From Curvularia sp. ZM96 (taxonomy: Eukaryota; Ascomycota; Dothideomycetes; Pleosporales; Pleosporaceae), in NCBI GenBank assembly GCA_022457065.1, contig JAJGBQ010000004.1, positions 3,720,001-3,784,000 of the forward strand: DNA of 64,000 bases, given 5' to 3'. The notes beneath the pieces were generated by a model that was given only the letters and a program-made list of their open reading frames with translations, did no database searches and was not told the DNA's origin. The position numbers and the translations under genes are program-made. Below, one piece after another: positions 22,548-32,863 of the stretch (its first letter is position 1; the number at the start of each line of letters is the position of its first letter).

Positions 22548-24791
22548 TCACAACTTGCTGAAGTTCTTCGTAATCATAACCACCACACCGGCGATAACCT
22601 TGATCGCGATCTTGAGTACAAAAACTACCGACTTGAAAGCGAACGTCAAGACAGTAATGACAGCTCTTGCCAAGAAGGGCAGATTACTGTCGTCATCCCT
22701 TGAAGCTTTTGCTTTCTTTGCTTTCTTGTCTGCTTTTGATTCTTTTGCTTTGGTATGCTTATCCTGTCCATACCACTCTCCAAGCTCTATATCCTTGTCG
22801 AAACTTCCATTAGCACTGTCGCTTCGCGTCGTCACTGTTGTTGTGCTCTTCAAGCTGGATGCGAATTTCTTGATTCCTTTACTAGAAATTGGGGTTTTCG
22901 TTTTGCCCCCTCCAACACCCTGGAACCCCTCGAGGAAAGAGTCTTTGAATGCTTTCGCTGTATCTTCCTTTTGGTGAGTGAGTGTGAAGCTGGGAGGTGG
23001 CGGCTCGAAACTATCCTGGCTCCTGTTTCGAGCTTTGCGGCCACGAGTTGCCTCTGCAACGGCAACGGCGAGGAGCGTTGATGTCACGACATCAACAAGG
23101 AAGGGGTTTCCAAATCGTGTCAGCGCACCAAAGTTGAGGATGAGGGCGTCATTGGTGAAATCGAGACGAGCCAGCATGGCGTCGTCTGCTGTGGCGTCAG
23201 TCGTCGTGGGAAGCTGGCCAACAGACATTTCAGACGGCGTCATAGAGGTTGGGCGATTCATACTGTCGATCCGTGGTGGGGGTGGTAGCGGTGAGAAAGC
23301 ATTGGTTCGTGGTGTCGTTGGAGATAAAACATATGGGTTGAGAACTGTGATACAAGCAGGCTTTCGGGCTGCGTTTTGTGGAGTCATGGGCATATTATGT
23401 CCGTAGAAAGCTGTCACAGGTCTAGTCGACGGCATGTTAATGACAGAGCAATCACCTTCGAGGGAAATGGGAAAATTGCCAAGTGTTGGATGATGGAGCT
23501 GATATGAACCCTCCGATGGCATGTGCTGAGCCCAGGGGTTTGCCTGCTGCTGTGGATTGTCCTTCGTCCACGCAAGAGCACAGCATTCCCGCTGGGCACT
23601 ATTCGCTAGGACGTCTTCAGCCAATCGTTGCGCAGCGGGCGATTGAGCCCCAGGGTCAGCTAAAGCGAGGTGAGAAGCGGAAGGGGAATTAGCCGCGGCA
23701 TCAAGTGCTTGTAGAGCCGCAAGCTTGGGATATATGCTAGTAAGGAGGGTCGTCTCTTCTTGTTGAGCAGGGTTGAATGTTCCGTTATCTAGTGAGGGAG
23801 GTGCGATAAGATCGAGCTGAGCGATGGGCAGCACCCGCGGTTGCGTAGGGTGATGCCTCTGGATCAGAAGCTCATTCATGATGCTAGGTATTTCGTGACT
23901 ACCGGCAAAGTTTGACTGCGCCATGGAGTAGAATGGGAGAGATGGAGTTGTTCCGAACGTGATGGTCGGGTTTGCTGCCGTTGCTCGATGCATCCTCAAC
24001 GTATATATCTGCACACTGGGGTCCTCTTGGCCATTGGTTGCTAACCACATGTCATCCAGGAGGTTCGAGGGAGTGAAGAAAGGTTTCGGCGGTGGGGGAG
24101 CTGCCAAATTGCTTATGCGGACATTGCTGTGTGGAACATATGTTTCTGAATATGGCGACCGACTGATTTGCGTGCGTGGGATCTGAGTTGGCGATGCTTG
24201 AGTGGGCTGGTACGGTTGTCGTGAAAGAGGGACAGTAGGATCATAGACTGGGAACATTGATCGCATTGGTATGTCTTCTTGAGGAGACGCGCTTCGTATT
24301 CTTGTAGCGGAGCTATTTGCTCGCACGAGAGTCTGAGCCTCCGAGAATGCAGGAGACACAGCACGATTTAGCTCCGGGCTAGCTGTGTACTGACAATCGT
24401 TACCGAGACCATTTGGTGGGGACGATACTGGCGAAACAGCATTGAGGTCAGGTTGGCGATAGAAACTTTCTTGTCTGTCTAGCTGTAGCGAAGGGGTTCT
24501 TCGTTGCGTAGTAGGTGCAGGTGCCCTTGTAGCTTGAGAGTTTGATATGTGTGCCTGAGGTGGAGCTGCGATGGCTGGTGGAGGCGGTATTGGACTGGAT
24601 AGAGATACTGGCGCTGAGTCGACCTGTACGACAAGTTCGTGAAAATCGCGTGGAGGCTTTGTTGTCTGTGGACCATCCATTGCTGAAGTTTCTGGAGCAG
24701 AGCTCTTTGTGACAGGAGACGGCCTATTGTTTGGGCTCGGCTGTCTGGGAGCACGAGGTGGAGGGAATAGTTGAAATGCTGGTCCTGCCAT
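22548..24791 (-). CDS. Pro/Ser-rich protein with C-terminal hydrophobic stretch, 747 aa
   Basis: One uninterrupted minus-strand ORF from ATG at 24791 to TGA. Residues 1-230 are Pro/Ser/Gln-rich and disordered (FPPPRAPRQPSPNNRPSP). Residues 230-470 contain ordered-looking blocks: NLLDDMWLATNGQEDPS, VQIYTLRMHRATAANPTITF, a helix-rich QQEETTLLTSIYPKLAALQ, and LHHPTLGNFPISLEGD. A later block, ARLDFTNDALILNFGALTRFG, is followed by a short hydrophobic run (FLVDVVTSTLLAVAVAEA). The end is Lys-rich, then a 40-residue Val/Ile-rich amphipathic stretch (ITVLTFAFKSVVFVLKIAIK), perhaps a membrane-associated helix. I recognise the layout as a conserved fungal uncharacterised protein but have no function to offer. 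Confidence 0.82.
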   Translation of the reverse strand: MAGPAFQLFPPPRAPRQPSPNNRPSPVTKSSAPETSAMDGPQTTKPPRDFHELVVQVDSAPVSLSSPIPPPPAIAAPPQAHISNSQATRAPAPTTQRRTPSLQLDRQESFYRQPDLNAVSPVSSPPNGLGNDCQYTASPELNRAVSPAFSEAQTLVRANSSATRIRSASPQEDIPMRSMFPVYDPTVPLSRQPYQPTQASPTQIPRTQISRSPYSETYVPHSNVRISNLAAPPPPKPFFTPSNLLDDMWLATNGQEDPSVQIYTLRMHRATAANPTITFGTTPSLPFYSMAQSNFAGSHEIPSIMNELLIQRHHPTQPRVLPIAQLDLIAPPSLDNGTFNPAQQEETTLLTSIYPKLAALQALDAAANSPSASHLALADPGAQSPAAQRLAEDVLANSAQRECCALAWTKDNPQQQANPWAQHMPSEGSYQLHHPTLGNFPISLEGDCSVINMPSTRPVTAFYGHNMPMTPQNAARKPACITVLNPYVLSPTTPRTNAFSPLPPPPRIDSMNRPTSMTPSEMSVGQLPTTTDATADDAMLARLDFTNDALILNFGALTRFGNPFLVDVVTSTLLAVAVAEATRGRKARNRSQDSFEPPPPSFTLTHQKEDTAKAFKDSFLEGFQGVGGGKTKTPISSKGIKKFASSLKSTTTVTTRSDSANGSFDKDIELGEWYGQDKHTKAKESKADKKAKKAKASRDDDSNLPFLARAVITVLTFAFKSVVFVLKIAIKVIAGVVVMITKNFSKL

Positions 24792-26331
24792 AATGAATGT
24801 CCAGCACTCTACGTTTTAACAAAACAAGGTCGCCTGAAATAGCTGACGAGACCAAACGAAACAGATGCTGGCTGGATAAAGAAACGGACAAAGGCTCGTC
24901 ACAGGCGGAGCACGACCATACGTCTCGGGTAATCTGGGGATAACGACTACTATAAGACGAGACATGCAGCCGTGGCCTTGTAGCGAGCACAAAGGCCGTA
25001 GGGATGCATCAAGGGCAATAGCGGTAGACAGACATTTCCCATGCAGGAAACCACCCCATACCGCGAGGTGGTTGTCAAACCGGTCCAATCACGAAGGGTG
25101 TAAGCCTCGGCGCTACTCATCAGTTGATGAGCGGCGGTTATATTTTGGGTGGTTGGCTGATTGTTGCTGCTAAGCGCCAACGCTCTCTGCTCGCTACACC
25201 CCCTACCACATTAGCTCGAGATCTTACAATGCCTGCGTACCGCCATGATTGGCCATTGATGTGTGCCCACCCTGCGCATGGGCAGCACATGCAGGTGACA
25301 AGAGGCCAGCCCGGCGGCCCGCCGCAAGTCGCGAATCTATTTCGAGCTCCTAGTTGCTGGCCAACGGCACTTTTGCTGGCACTTGGCCAATGCGGAGAGA
25401 CATGTGTGTTGTCCTGCTTGCTTTTCGCATGTGTATAGGAGTTTTGAGGAAAGTTGCCCGGCACATGCAGATCCGTTCACAAACTCTCGCCGCGACACTG
25501 TTCGCAGCCTGGATGGACCACAGGCGGAGGGCTGCTTATACATATTAGTACTGAGGCTGTCTAAAGGTTTTCTGTGGCGGGCGGTAAGGTGACCAAGTCC
25601 ATGCGCATCATCGAACAGCACGCAGCCGGCCCCGACATGCGGCCACACTGGGCCAAGGCACAGCGACGGAGTTTATTTCGAAGTAATGTAAAGCATATCA
25701 GTCGCTGAATAACCGGTCACCGGACGTGATGCTGCACATGGAGTGAACGCGGCGCTTGGTAATCTGTAGCGGCAGCCGTACCGTGACTGCGCAGTCCGTG
25801 AAAGGGCTGGACAACTTGCAATCACGGGCGCCCAAGATACTGAACAATGAGGCTCGCGTCAGAGTCCGGTCATTGGCGGTCAAGAATAGGTCGGACAATA
25901 TGGATTAGATGAGTGCGCATGGAACTGATGGCATGTGAGCGGCGAGGGGTGCAGGCTATGAGTCGATCGGGAAAGTCGGATTTAAATGTGCTGGCGCTAA
26001 CGGTTACAAAGCCCGCTTGAAGCTTTGCACACCTCTAGAACTACGTGGCATATACAATATTTTAAATCCACATAGTAACATAAAACTTAAGATACAAAAT
26101 TCTATCTAGCGATTTTTCTAGCTAAGAATATACAGTGGTGGTGGAAATATCTCTAAGTGAAGACGGTGACTTTTGGTGAGTTAGCCCGCTTGTGGTGGGA
26201 TATCCGACTTTCCCTGTCGATCGATAGGCAGGCACGCGCTAGGTTTATCGATAACCTTAATCTGGAAGCGAGAAAAAGTTGGATGTTCGTCATCGCTCAC
26301 GACAGCAAAAGAAGCCACAGTAACATTCAAG
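24792..26331. other. divergent intergenic region containing a miniature element
   Basis: About 1.5 kb between the 747-aa protein gene (minus) and HGH1 (plus). No supported ORF. A short inverted-repeat element occupies 25970-26215, within 120 bp of the HGH1 start codon. Confidence 0.55.
25970..26215. mobile_element. hAT-like miniature inverted-repeat element (MITE)
   Basis: GGGAAAGTCGGAT at 25969-25981 is repeated in inverted form at 26202-26214 (ATCCGACTTTCCC). GTCGATCG at 25962-25969 recurs at 26216-26223 as a candidate 8-bp target-site duplication, the length made by hAT transposases. Inside, AGCCCGCTTG occurs twice in direct orientation (26010-26019 and 26183-26192). The core 26045-26140 is AT-rich, which would fit repeat-induced point mutation. 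The right terminus read inward begins CAGGG, a hAT-like end; the left end appears to lack two to four terminal bases. No coding capacity, so non-autonomous. Confidence 0.62.
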
Positions 26332-27647
26332 ATGCCGTCAGAATTAGAAGAGGTAAGTAGTATTAGAGCATAGACTTGAGTCGCATTCATACTAACGCGC
26401 TTGTTCCAGCTTGTCGAGTTCCTACACCACGGCAACACGCAGATCAGACAGACTGGTCAGAGCAGCCCCTCCTTCACCCCACTACGAGACGCTGCTTACA
26501 CTATGTAGCGGCCGAACATCTGGTTGGATACTCACAGGGAAACCCAGCGCTCTGGAAGCGCAACCAGCTAGAGCCCATCAAAGACCTAAAGCTTCTCGTC
26601 AGGGACTATGCGCCTATCGCAAAGAATGCCCTCACCATCCTCATCAACGTTTCTGCCGACGCAGAGGTTCAAAAGGCGCTTGCAAAAGACGACGGGTTTC
26701 TAGAGACAGTGCTATCGCGGATAACCGTATGTCAGTTCCCCAGTCAGACAATGAAGAAGCTACATGCTGACTTGTTGTAGAACCCCAAGGAACCAAATGC
26801 AAACGAAATCGCTATGCTCCTTGCCAACATGGCCAAGGATGACTCTCTGCAACGGGTACTGGAACTGAAACGCGATATTCCGAAGGAGCTCTCTAAGTCT
26901 GCTTGGGCAATGGACCAACTCATGGACTGCTTTGTCAAGGGCGCCCAGGGCGCATACAACAAAGATGCCGACTTCGACTACCTGTCGTACTTCTTCGCCG
27001 ACTTGGCCAAGTTTCCCAAAGGACGCGAGTACCTTACCTCACCCCAAGAGCACGACGACAACATCATCCCCATTACCAAGATTCAGGTATTCACAGATCA
27101 CGCTTCGCATATTCGACGCCTCGGTGTAGCGTCGACAATCAAGAACGTCGCATTCCATGTCCCAGCGCATCCAGTTCTAATTTCGAATCTGTCGCCCGAT
27201 CCGAACCTCCCGCCGCCTTCTATAGGCGCCAACCTCTTACCCTATATCCTCCTCCCTCTCATGGGACCAGAGGAATATGCCGATGACGACACAGAGGGTA
27301 TGCTGGATGAGCTACAGCTTCTCGAGCCCGACAAAGAGCGAGAAAAGGATGTGGAGATTATCAAGACACATTTGGAGACACTGCTGCTCTTGAGTACAAC
27401 CAAGGAAAGCAGAGAGGTCTTAAGACGGGTCAAAGTATATCCAATCGTCAGGGAATGTCATTTGCACGTAGACGACGAAGGAGTACGAGAGGCATGCGAC
27501 CGCGTGGTGCAGGTAATCATGCGCAAAGAGGAGGGCGAGGAAGAAGAAATACCCGACATGGCGAGTGCCGGTGGTAGCGGGAAAATGATAGCAATGGGGA
27601 ATGAAGAAGAAGAGGATGAAGATGAGAAGATCGTGGAAATCGTTTAA
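26332..27647 (+). CDS. HGH1: Hgh1-like protein (eEF2 folding cofactor family), 383 aa
   Basis: Four exons: 26332-26352, 26410-26455, 26509-26726 and 26781-27647. The first two are tiny (21 and 46 nt). The product starts MPSELEELVEFLHHGNTQIR, an armadillo-like repeat opening as in the Hgh1/FAM203 family. It continues AAEHLVGYSQGN, LLVRDYAPIAKNALTILINVS, MLLANMAKDDSLQRVL and the second family block VASTIKNVAFHVPAHPVL, then PYILLPLMGPEEYADDD. The tail is acidic. Yeast Hgh1 works with the TRiC chaperonin in folding elongation factor 2, in the cytosol. The length matches the family. The start lies 117 bp downstream of the miniature element, so the element may sit in its promoter or 5' UTR. Confidence 0.94.
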
Positions 27648-28013
27648 GCGTACCACAACAACATGTAGAGTACCCCAAAGGCATCATATTTCCTGCTGAT
27701 CTTCCCCTCTTGTGTCATAGCGCATCCATATGCACACTAGTGTGCTTCACCCGATTGGCAGCGATGCAGGATATCGCAACAACGGTGTTACAGACGCCGG
27801 CTCCTCGCAGCAATTCGAACATCTCTTTCCCCCGAAGCCCGAAGCCGAACCGGTTCCCGATAATTCCGTCATTATTAATGATACTAGCTCGGTTGCTTTA
27901 TGTGCTTCGCGTGCATAGCTCTTCTGTTTTGTTTACTTTCTCATCTCGTCTTTTTTTTTCGCTATCTCCCTTCTTAATTATCTATCTAGTATAAAGTTTA
28001 CAAAAGCCGGGGC
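27648..28013. other. intergenic, no gene seen
   Basis: Short spacer containing the 3' UTR of HGH1 and a T-rich, pyrimidine-rich promoter stretch (27930-27980) before the MFS gene. Confidence 0.5.
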
Positions 28014-29954
28014 ATGTGCGCGAACGTAAGCTTATCACCAGGAGAATTGCCGAGGTCGCAACGAGGCGCGAACGATCTAGCGCTCTCGACGAATAGCAAT
28101 AGCGCGGCTCAAACTCCATCGACAGTATCAAACTCCACGCAAAAAGCAGGCGATGTTGTGGGCGAAGCAGAAAGAGGTGTTGTCCGAGAGGACAAAGAGC
28201 AAGAGAAATCATCGCCATGGAGAAAGGTCTGGGAAGTCCTCAATTGGACGCCGCCGAATTGCCGTTGGGACCCTGATAGGCCGCCGCAGTTTTCTATGAG
28301 CAGTACGTTGTTTTTACTTTCTGCAATCCGTTTTTGTTTTTACTCGTATTTTGTCGACATCACTGAAACGATTGATGGAAACGAAGAGTCTTGCTTTGTT
28401 GGAAACAAGATACTGTACTTTCGTATCTAAGTACCTTGACCGCTTGTTCACTCAGCTTTGTCCACAACTCTCAATGGAGATTAGCGATTGATTCTCTAAC
28501 AGTCAGGCAGTGAACGTACTCTTTGCTTTTGCCGCCGGCTTTACAGTTGCGAATCTCTATTATAATCACCCCATTCTTAACCTCCTCGCTAGAGATTTTA
28601 ATGTCCGGTACGAGCAGGTCGCGCAGATTCCCACTGTCATGCAAGCAGGGTATGCAGCTGGCCTGCTATTCTTGTGTCCTTTGGGTGATTTGCTGCCCCG
28701 AAGGCCGTTTGTGTGCGGATTAGTAGGGTTTACGGCAACAATGTGGTATGTTTATTCTCCTTCTTTCGCCTTTATTTTCGACGATTAACAACAAGGTATA
28801 GGTTGATTCTATGTCTGACAAACGACCTCAACACGTTTACAGCTATATCATTCATCGTAGCCATCACTACAGTGACCCCACAACTTATGCTTCCTCTAGT
28901 TGGAGACCTCGCACCGCCCTCACGCCGTGCCGCAGCCCTCTCAGTCGTCGTTTCAGGCCTGATGCTCGGTGTTCTCGTAGCCCGCATGCTCTCTGGCATC
29001 ATCTCAAACTACGCAAGCTGGCGCGCAGTCTACTGGATGGCACTCGCACTGCAATATATCATCTTTGTGTTACTCTGGCTCTTCATGCCAGACTACCCCG
29101 CCACAAATCCTGGCATGAATTACTTCAGGATCCTACTTGATATCATCAAGATGCTGGGTCGACATCCTGTCCTCGTACAGGCCTGCCTCACTGCTTTGCT
29201 GACAAGCGCACCCTTCACTTCCTTCTGGACAACGTTGACATTCTTGCTTGCCGGCGAGCCTTACCACTACTCGTCACTTACAATCGGTCTCTTCGGCTTG
29301 ATAGGCATATCCGGTATGCTCATGTCTCCCATTTATGCCCGCACAGTCACAGATCGCTTCGTCCCGCATTTCTCTGTCTTCTTCGGTTTGTCGCTTTCTC
29401 TTATCGGTGTGTGCTTGGGGACATATACTGGAACTTTTACCGTCGCAGGCCCGGTGCTGCAGGCATTGCTCACAGACTTTGGTAATCAGACAGCTCAGAT
29501 TGCAAATCGCTCAGCTATCTATAGTGTTGAGCCTCAACGGCGTAATGGCGTTAACACTGCGTTCATGATTTTTACCTTTGTTGGCCAGTTGATCGGTACC
29601 GCAGGAGGCAATCATGTTTATGCTCGAGCAGGTTGGATTGGCAGTGGGAGTATGAGTGTGGCGTTTCTGGGTGCGGCGATATGTGTTATGTTGGCAAGAG
29701 GTCCGTGGGAAGAGGGCTGGTTGGGATGGAGCGGCGGTTGGAGTATGAAGAAGAAGGATAGAGAAAGCGCAGATGGGAAGACGAGGGACAAGCCTCTACA
29801 TGGGCCAGCAAAAGTAGAGAAGAGCAGCAGAGGGGCGAACGAAAAGGTGTTGGACGAGCTTGTGGCTGAGGAAGGGAGGAGAAGTCCATTGGAAGAAGGC
29901 AGCAGGGCTCAGAAGGAAGAAACGCAACCAGTGACAAAAGACAAGGCAAGATAG
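28014..29954 (+). CDS. major facilitator superfamily transporter, 558 aa
   Basis: Exons 28014-28302, 28511-28745 and 28802-29954. The first intron is 208 nt, long for this genome. Three AG acceptors cluster at 28502, 28506 and 28510; only the last keeps frame, giving FSMSMNVLFAFAAGF. The first 97 residues are a hydrophilic cytosolic N-terminus. About 12 membrane segments follow, with the first helices carrying VANLYYNHPILNLLA and the family loop CPLGDLLPRRPFV (GD..PRR, the MFS motif-A region). A later loop RAVYWMALALQYIIFVLLWL matches the AraJ/DHA-type fungal branch. The 90-residue C-terminus is Lys/Glu-rich. Substrate unknown; drug or metabolite efflux is usual for this branch. No pathway genes sit beside it. 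Confidence 0.93.
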
Positions 29955-30116
29955 CGCATCTGGTATACAATTAATTAAATCGAGGACTCTTTTTGGATTT
30001 TGCATTCCCGTATGTGCTCGTCTGAGTATTTCAGTCTAAGAACTCGCCAATCCTTCATCTATCGCGCATAAAAATTATTGTACAAATATCCCTCCTAACA
30101 TCCACATTACGGCTTC

Positions 30117-32252
30117 CTACGAAGGCCTGGGCGCATTGGCAGTACTCATGAATGCGTTGATCTGGTCTTCAGAAGGCATCCTCTCCAGCGGCGTGAGCCA
30201 ACTCTTCGCCTTGTCAAAGCTAGAGACAGCCTTGACCAGCTTGATAAACAGTTGCGTGTTGCTTTTGTCAACGCGACCCCTGAACTTCGCAATGAGATTT
30301 TGAATGTTCATGCCTTGAGGTGGCAATGATTCGTAAATCTCCTTCGCAGAAGGTAGAGGAGGTCGGGATGGGCCGCCAGACGGACTGCCAGCGCGGCTGC
30401 CATTTGCTGCTGGGCTGCCTGCTCGACTGGCACCAGGAGTACCGACAGGAGATCCGCCAAGCTTCATGCGGTTCTTTTCTTTCTTTTCCTTCTTGCGCTT
30501 CTTGCCAGCATCAGTCATCTCACTGTCACTACCAGAACCGGCGCCCTTGAGGTTTCCAAGAGTGGATTTCCGAGACCCATCAGCCAACTTATCGTGGTGT
30601 TTCTTCTTATGCTTCTTACGCGACGATTCGTTGCCACTAGCTTCCGAAAGGTTGGGTGAGCCGGGCCGCTTCTTGCTCTTGGATTCCCCTGGCTTATGGT
30701 TGCCCGAAGGAGTGTTGGAGCCCTTGGTGGATGCACCAGATGGGACATTGCCAGCTTCTGGGGCTTTTCCATTTTGTTCAGCCGCTTTCTTCTCCGCCTC
30801 TTCCTTTGCTTGCTGTCGCTCCGCCTCAGAGTCGGTATCCGATTCGCTCTCAGTAAGGTAGGGATTCTCCGGGTCGCTGTCGAGATAGTCGTATTGCTTC
30901 TCACGCTTGGCTAGCGTCTTTCGTGTGATCTTCTCCATAGCCCTTGTTTCCTCGGCAATCCTACGCTCCTCTTCCTCTTTTTGAGCTATGAGTTGCTCAT
31001 CGGGACGGTCCCAAAGAGCCGCTTGCAGCTGGTCACGTTTCAGCTTCTCTGCTGCTTCCTTGACATCCTGCTCTTCACCTTCAAAGAGACCGTTGAGACC
31101 TTCTTCGTCATCTGCAAAGTCTTCTTCAAGGTTGAAGTCGATATCATCAGCATCAGCTTCCCGCTTGACGAATCCAATTGTATCGTCATCGAAACGTTCC
31201 CGCTTAATCCGGCCCTCATCGTCCGCACCACCACCAACGCGTGTGCGCACTCCGCTGAACATTCTTGCTTCATCTTCAGCCTTCACGCGCTGCGCTTGAC
31301 GCCTCTCAAGCTCAGCAAAGAATCTGGGACCGCCACTCTCGACCTTGGCCAGAATTTTGTCTACATCATCGCTCGCCGCTTTGATCTTGCCTTTGACGTT
31401 GAATCTGTACCAGCGCTCCATGGGTGCCATCTGTATGGCTGTGCTCGGATCGCCAGGGCGTGTAGCTGTGAGCATAACGTGTGTCTCGGATAGCTCCGAC
31501 TCGTAGGTGCCTACCCATGTCTGCTTATTTTCATAATCTTCCAAGTGCCATGGCAGCGTCTCTTCGTAGCGCAGCAGTTGTCGTTTCTTTGCTTCTGGGG
31601 TGTCGTCGGGTCGATACTTCTGCTCTGTCTTCTTCTGGAAGGCAGGAGGCTTCTTCATGCCAGTGGGCGCGATCTTGGCCTGGTTCTCCTCGCGTACCTT
31701 GCGGCGCTCTTCTTTCTGCTGCTCAATGCGCTCGCGCTCTTTAATCTCCTCCAGATCCTCCTTCGTATCTTCTTCCTCATAGTGTGATCCTATTCCGCTT
31801 GGAGGCGCGCGGGGGTCGCGGCGGTGGAGCTTGATCGGTGGCGTGAACTGTTTCTCATCGGTAATATCGACGTGACTCTTGCTCTGGAGCCGCATAACAT
31901 GGTATCGCAGTTCTTTCAGGTCCTTACGGCTGACAATGAGCGGAAAAACGGTAGCGCCTTTGTCAAGGTACTCCTGTCGCAGCGCGTCTTTCGAATGGGT
32001 GCCATCGGCCGCCGGACCTGGCGGAGGCTTCCTGGCCTCGTTCATCTGCGACAAAGATACCATGGGCTTCGTGATGTTCTGCAGTGGGCGACGGGGCTTT
32101 CGCAGGACGTCGGCTTGGGGGCGCGGGCGACGGCGACGAACAGGTGCCTGCTGCTGCGGTTGCGTTTGCGTCTGCTGCTGGCCATTAGAGGCGACTGACG
32201 CAGCTGGCGCAGCAGCAGGCGGTTGGCTTCCATTCATGGCGCCGTTCATCAT
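30117..32252 (-). CDS. TFG1: transcription initiation factor IIF subunit alpha (Tfg1/RAP74), 711 aa
   Basis: Single-exon gene starting MMNGAMNG. The N-terminal third holds the family core: the Arg-rich PVRRRRPRPQADVLRKPRRP, FPLIVSRKDLKELRYHVMRL, then LHRRDPRAPP and the block LPWHLEDYENKQTWVGTYES followed by MERWYRFNVKGK, as in the TFIIF alpha/beta dimerisation barrel. A long charged middle follows (EEERRIAEETRAMEKITR). The C-terminal 65 residues (IYESLPPQGMNIQNLIAKF, then KLVKAVSSFD) form the winged-helix that in RAP74 contacts the CTD phosphatase Fcp1. TFIIF accompanies RNA polymerase II into the pre-initiation complex. The length matches yeast Tfg1 (about 735). The gene is divergent from the nucleotidyltransferase at 32864, sharing a 611-bp spacer. 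Confidence 0.94.
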   Translation of the reverse strand: MMNGAMNGSQPPAAAPAASVASNGQQQTQTQPQQQAPVRRRRPRPQADVLRKPRRPLQNITKPMVSLSQMNEARKPPPGPAADGTHSKDALRQEYLDKGATVFPLIVSRKDLKELRYHVMRLQSKSHVDITDEKQFTPPIKLHRRDPRAPPSGIGSHYEEEDTKEDLEEIKERERIEQQKEERRKVREENQAKIAPTGMKKPPAFQKKTEQKYRPDDTPEAKKRQLLRYEETLPWHLEDYENKQTWVGTYESELSETHVMLTATRPGDPSTAIQMAPMERWYRFNVKGKIKAASDDVDKILAKVESGGPRFFAELERRQAQRVKAEDEARMFSGVRTRVGGGADDEGRIKRERFDDDTIGFVKREADADDIDFNLEEDFADDEEGLNGLFEGEEQDVKEAAEKLKRDQLQAALWDRPDEQLIAQKEEEERRIAEETRAMEKITRKTLAKREKQYDYLDSDPENPYLTESESDTDSEAERQQAKEEAEKKAAEQNGKAPEAGNVPSGASTKGSNTPSGNHKPGESKSKKRPGSPNLSEASGNESSRKKHKKKHHDKLADGSRKSTLGNLKGAGSGSDSEMTDAGKKRKKEKKEKNRMKLGGSPVGTPGASRAGSPAANGSRAGSPSGGPSRPPLPSAKEIYESLPPQGMNIQNLIAKFRGRVDKSNTQLFIKLVKAVSSFDKAKSWLTPLERMPSEDQINAFMSTANAPRPS

Positions 32253-32863
32253 GGAGCGTGGCTGTTAGGATGGAGACAAGAATGAAGGCAGCAGGTGGGC
32301 AGATAAAGATTGGCTGGAGACGAAGTCGCCTTTGTCCCAAGGAGCGTTGTGTTTCGAGGCCGAACCGCAGTTGGAACGTCACAGCTCCACGCTAGTGGAT
32401 TAGCGCGCCAAGGCCAAACGCTCACTGTGAGGCCCTGCCCTCAGCCTTTCCATACTGCCACTATGACCAACAGTTCAAGCATTACCATCAATTGCAATCA
32501 ACAGTTTGCGCTTGCTTCCACCAACAAAGGCGCAATCAAAGCCAAAGTCTCTTAGGCATATGGAGGCTGCGCAAGAAGAATATCGACTTTCTGGTCCACT
32601 CTAGGCACCCGCTGGAGTGTGGCTTTAACCAAGGATCTCGGGCCTGAAACGGTGAAATTGCAACCGCCACAAGAAACCTCAAAATAGGCACTGGCCTGCT
32701 ACTGCATCGGTTTTTCCCGAAGAGCATACAATCAACTCGCCATACTCTGGGAGAGAAGAACACATCGAAGCAGTTCTGACCTTTGCAACAGAAATATCAT
32801 CTTCTGTAGCTAGCAGGATCCTCGAAGAAAGAGACTAAATCATCACTGCACTAACTCAACAAA
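32253..32863. promoter_or_regulatory. shared divergent promoter region
   Basis: This 611-bp spacer lies between start codons of two genes transcribed in opposite directions. No ORF is supported. Both edges have typical fungal leader composition. Co-regulation is possible but unproven. Confidence 0.4.

Noticed and set aside
20108..29954. Hydrolase plus MFS transporter as part of a metabolite cluster
   Set aside because: They are about 7 kb apart, with HGH1 and unrelated genes between, and no synthase, oxidoreductase or pathway regulator is present.
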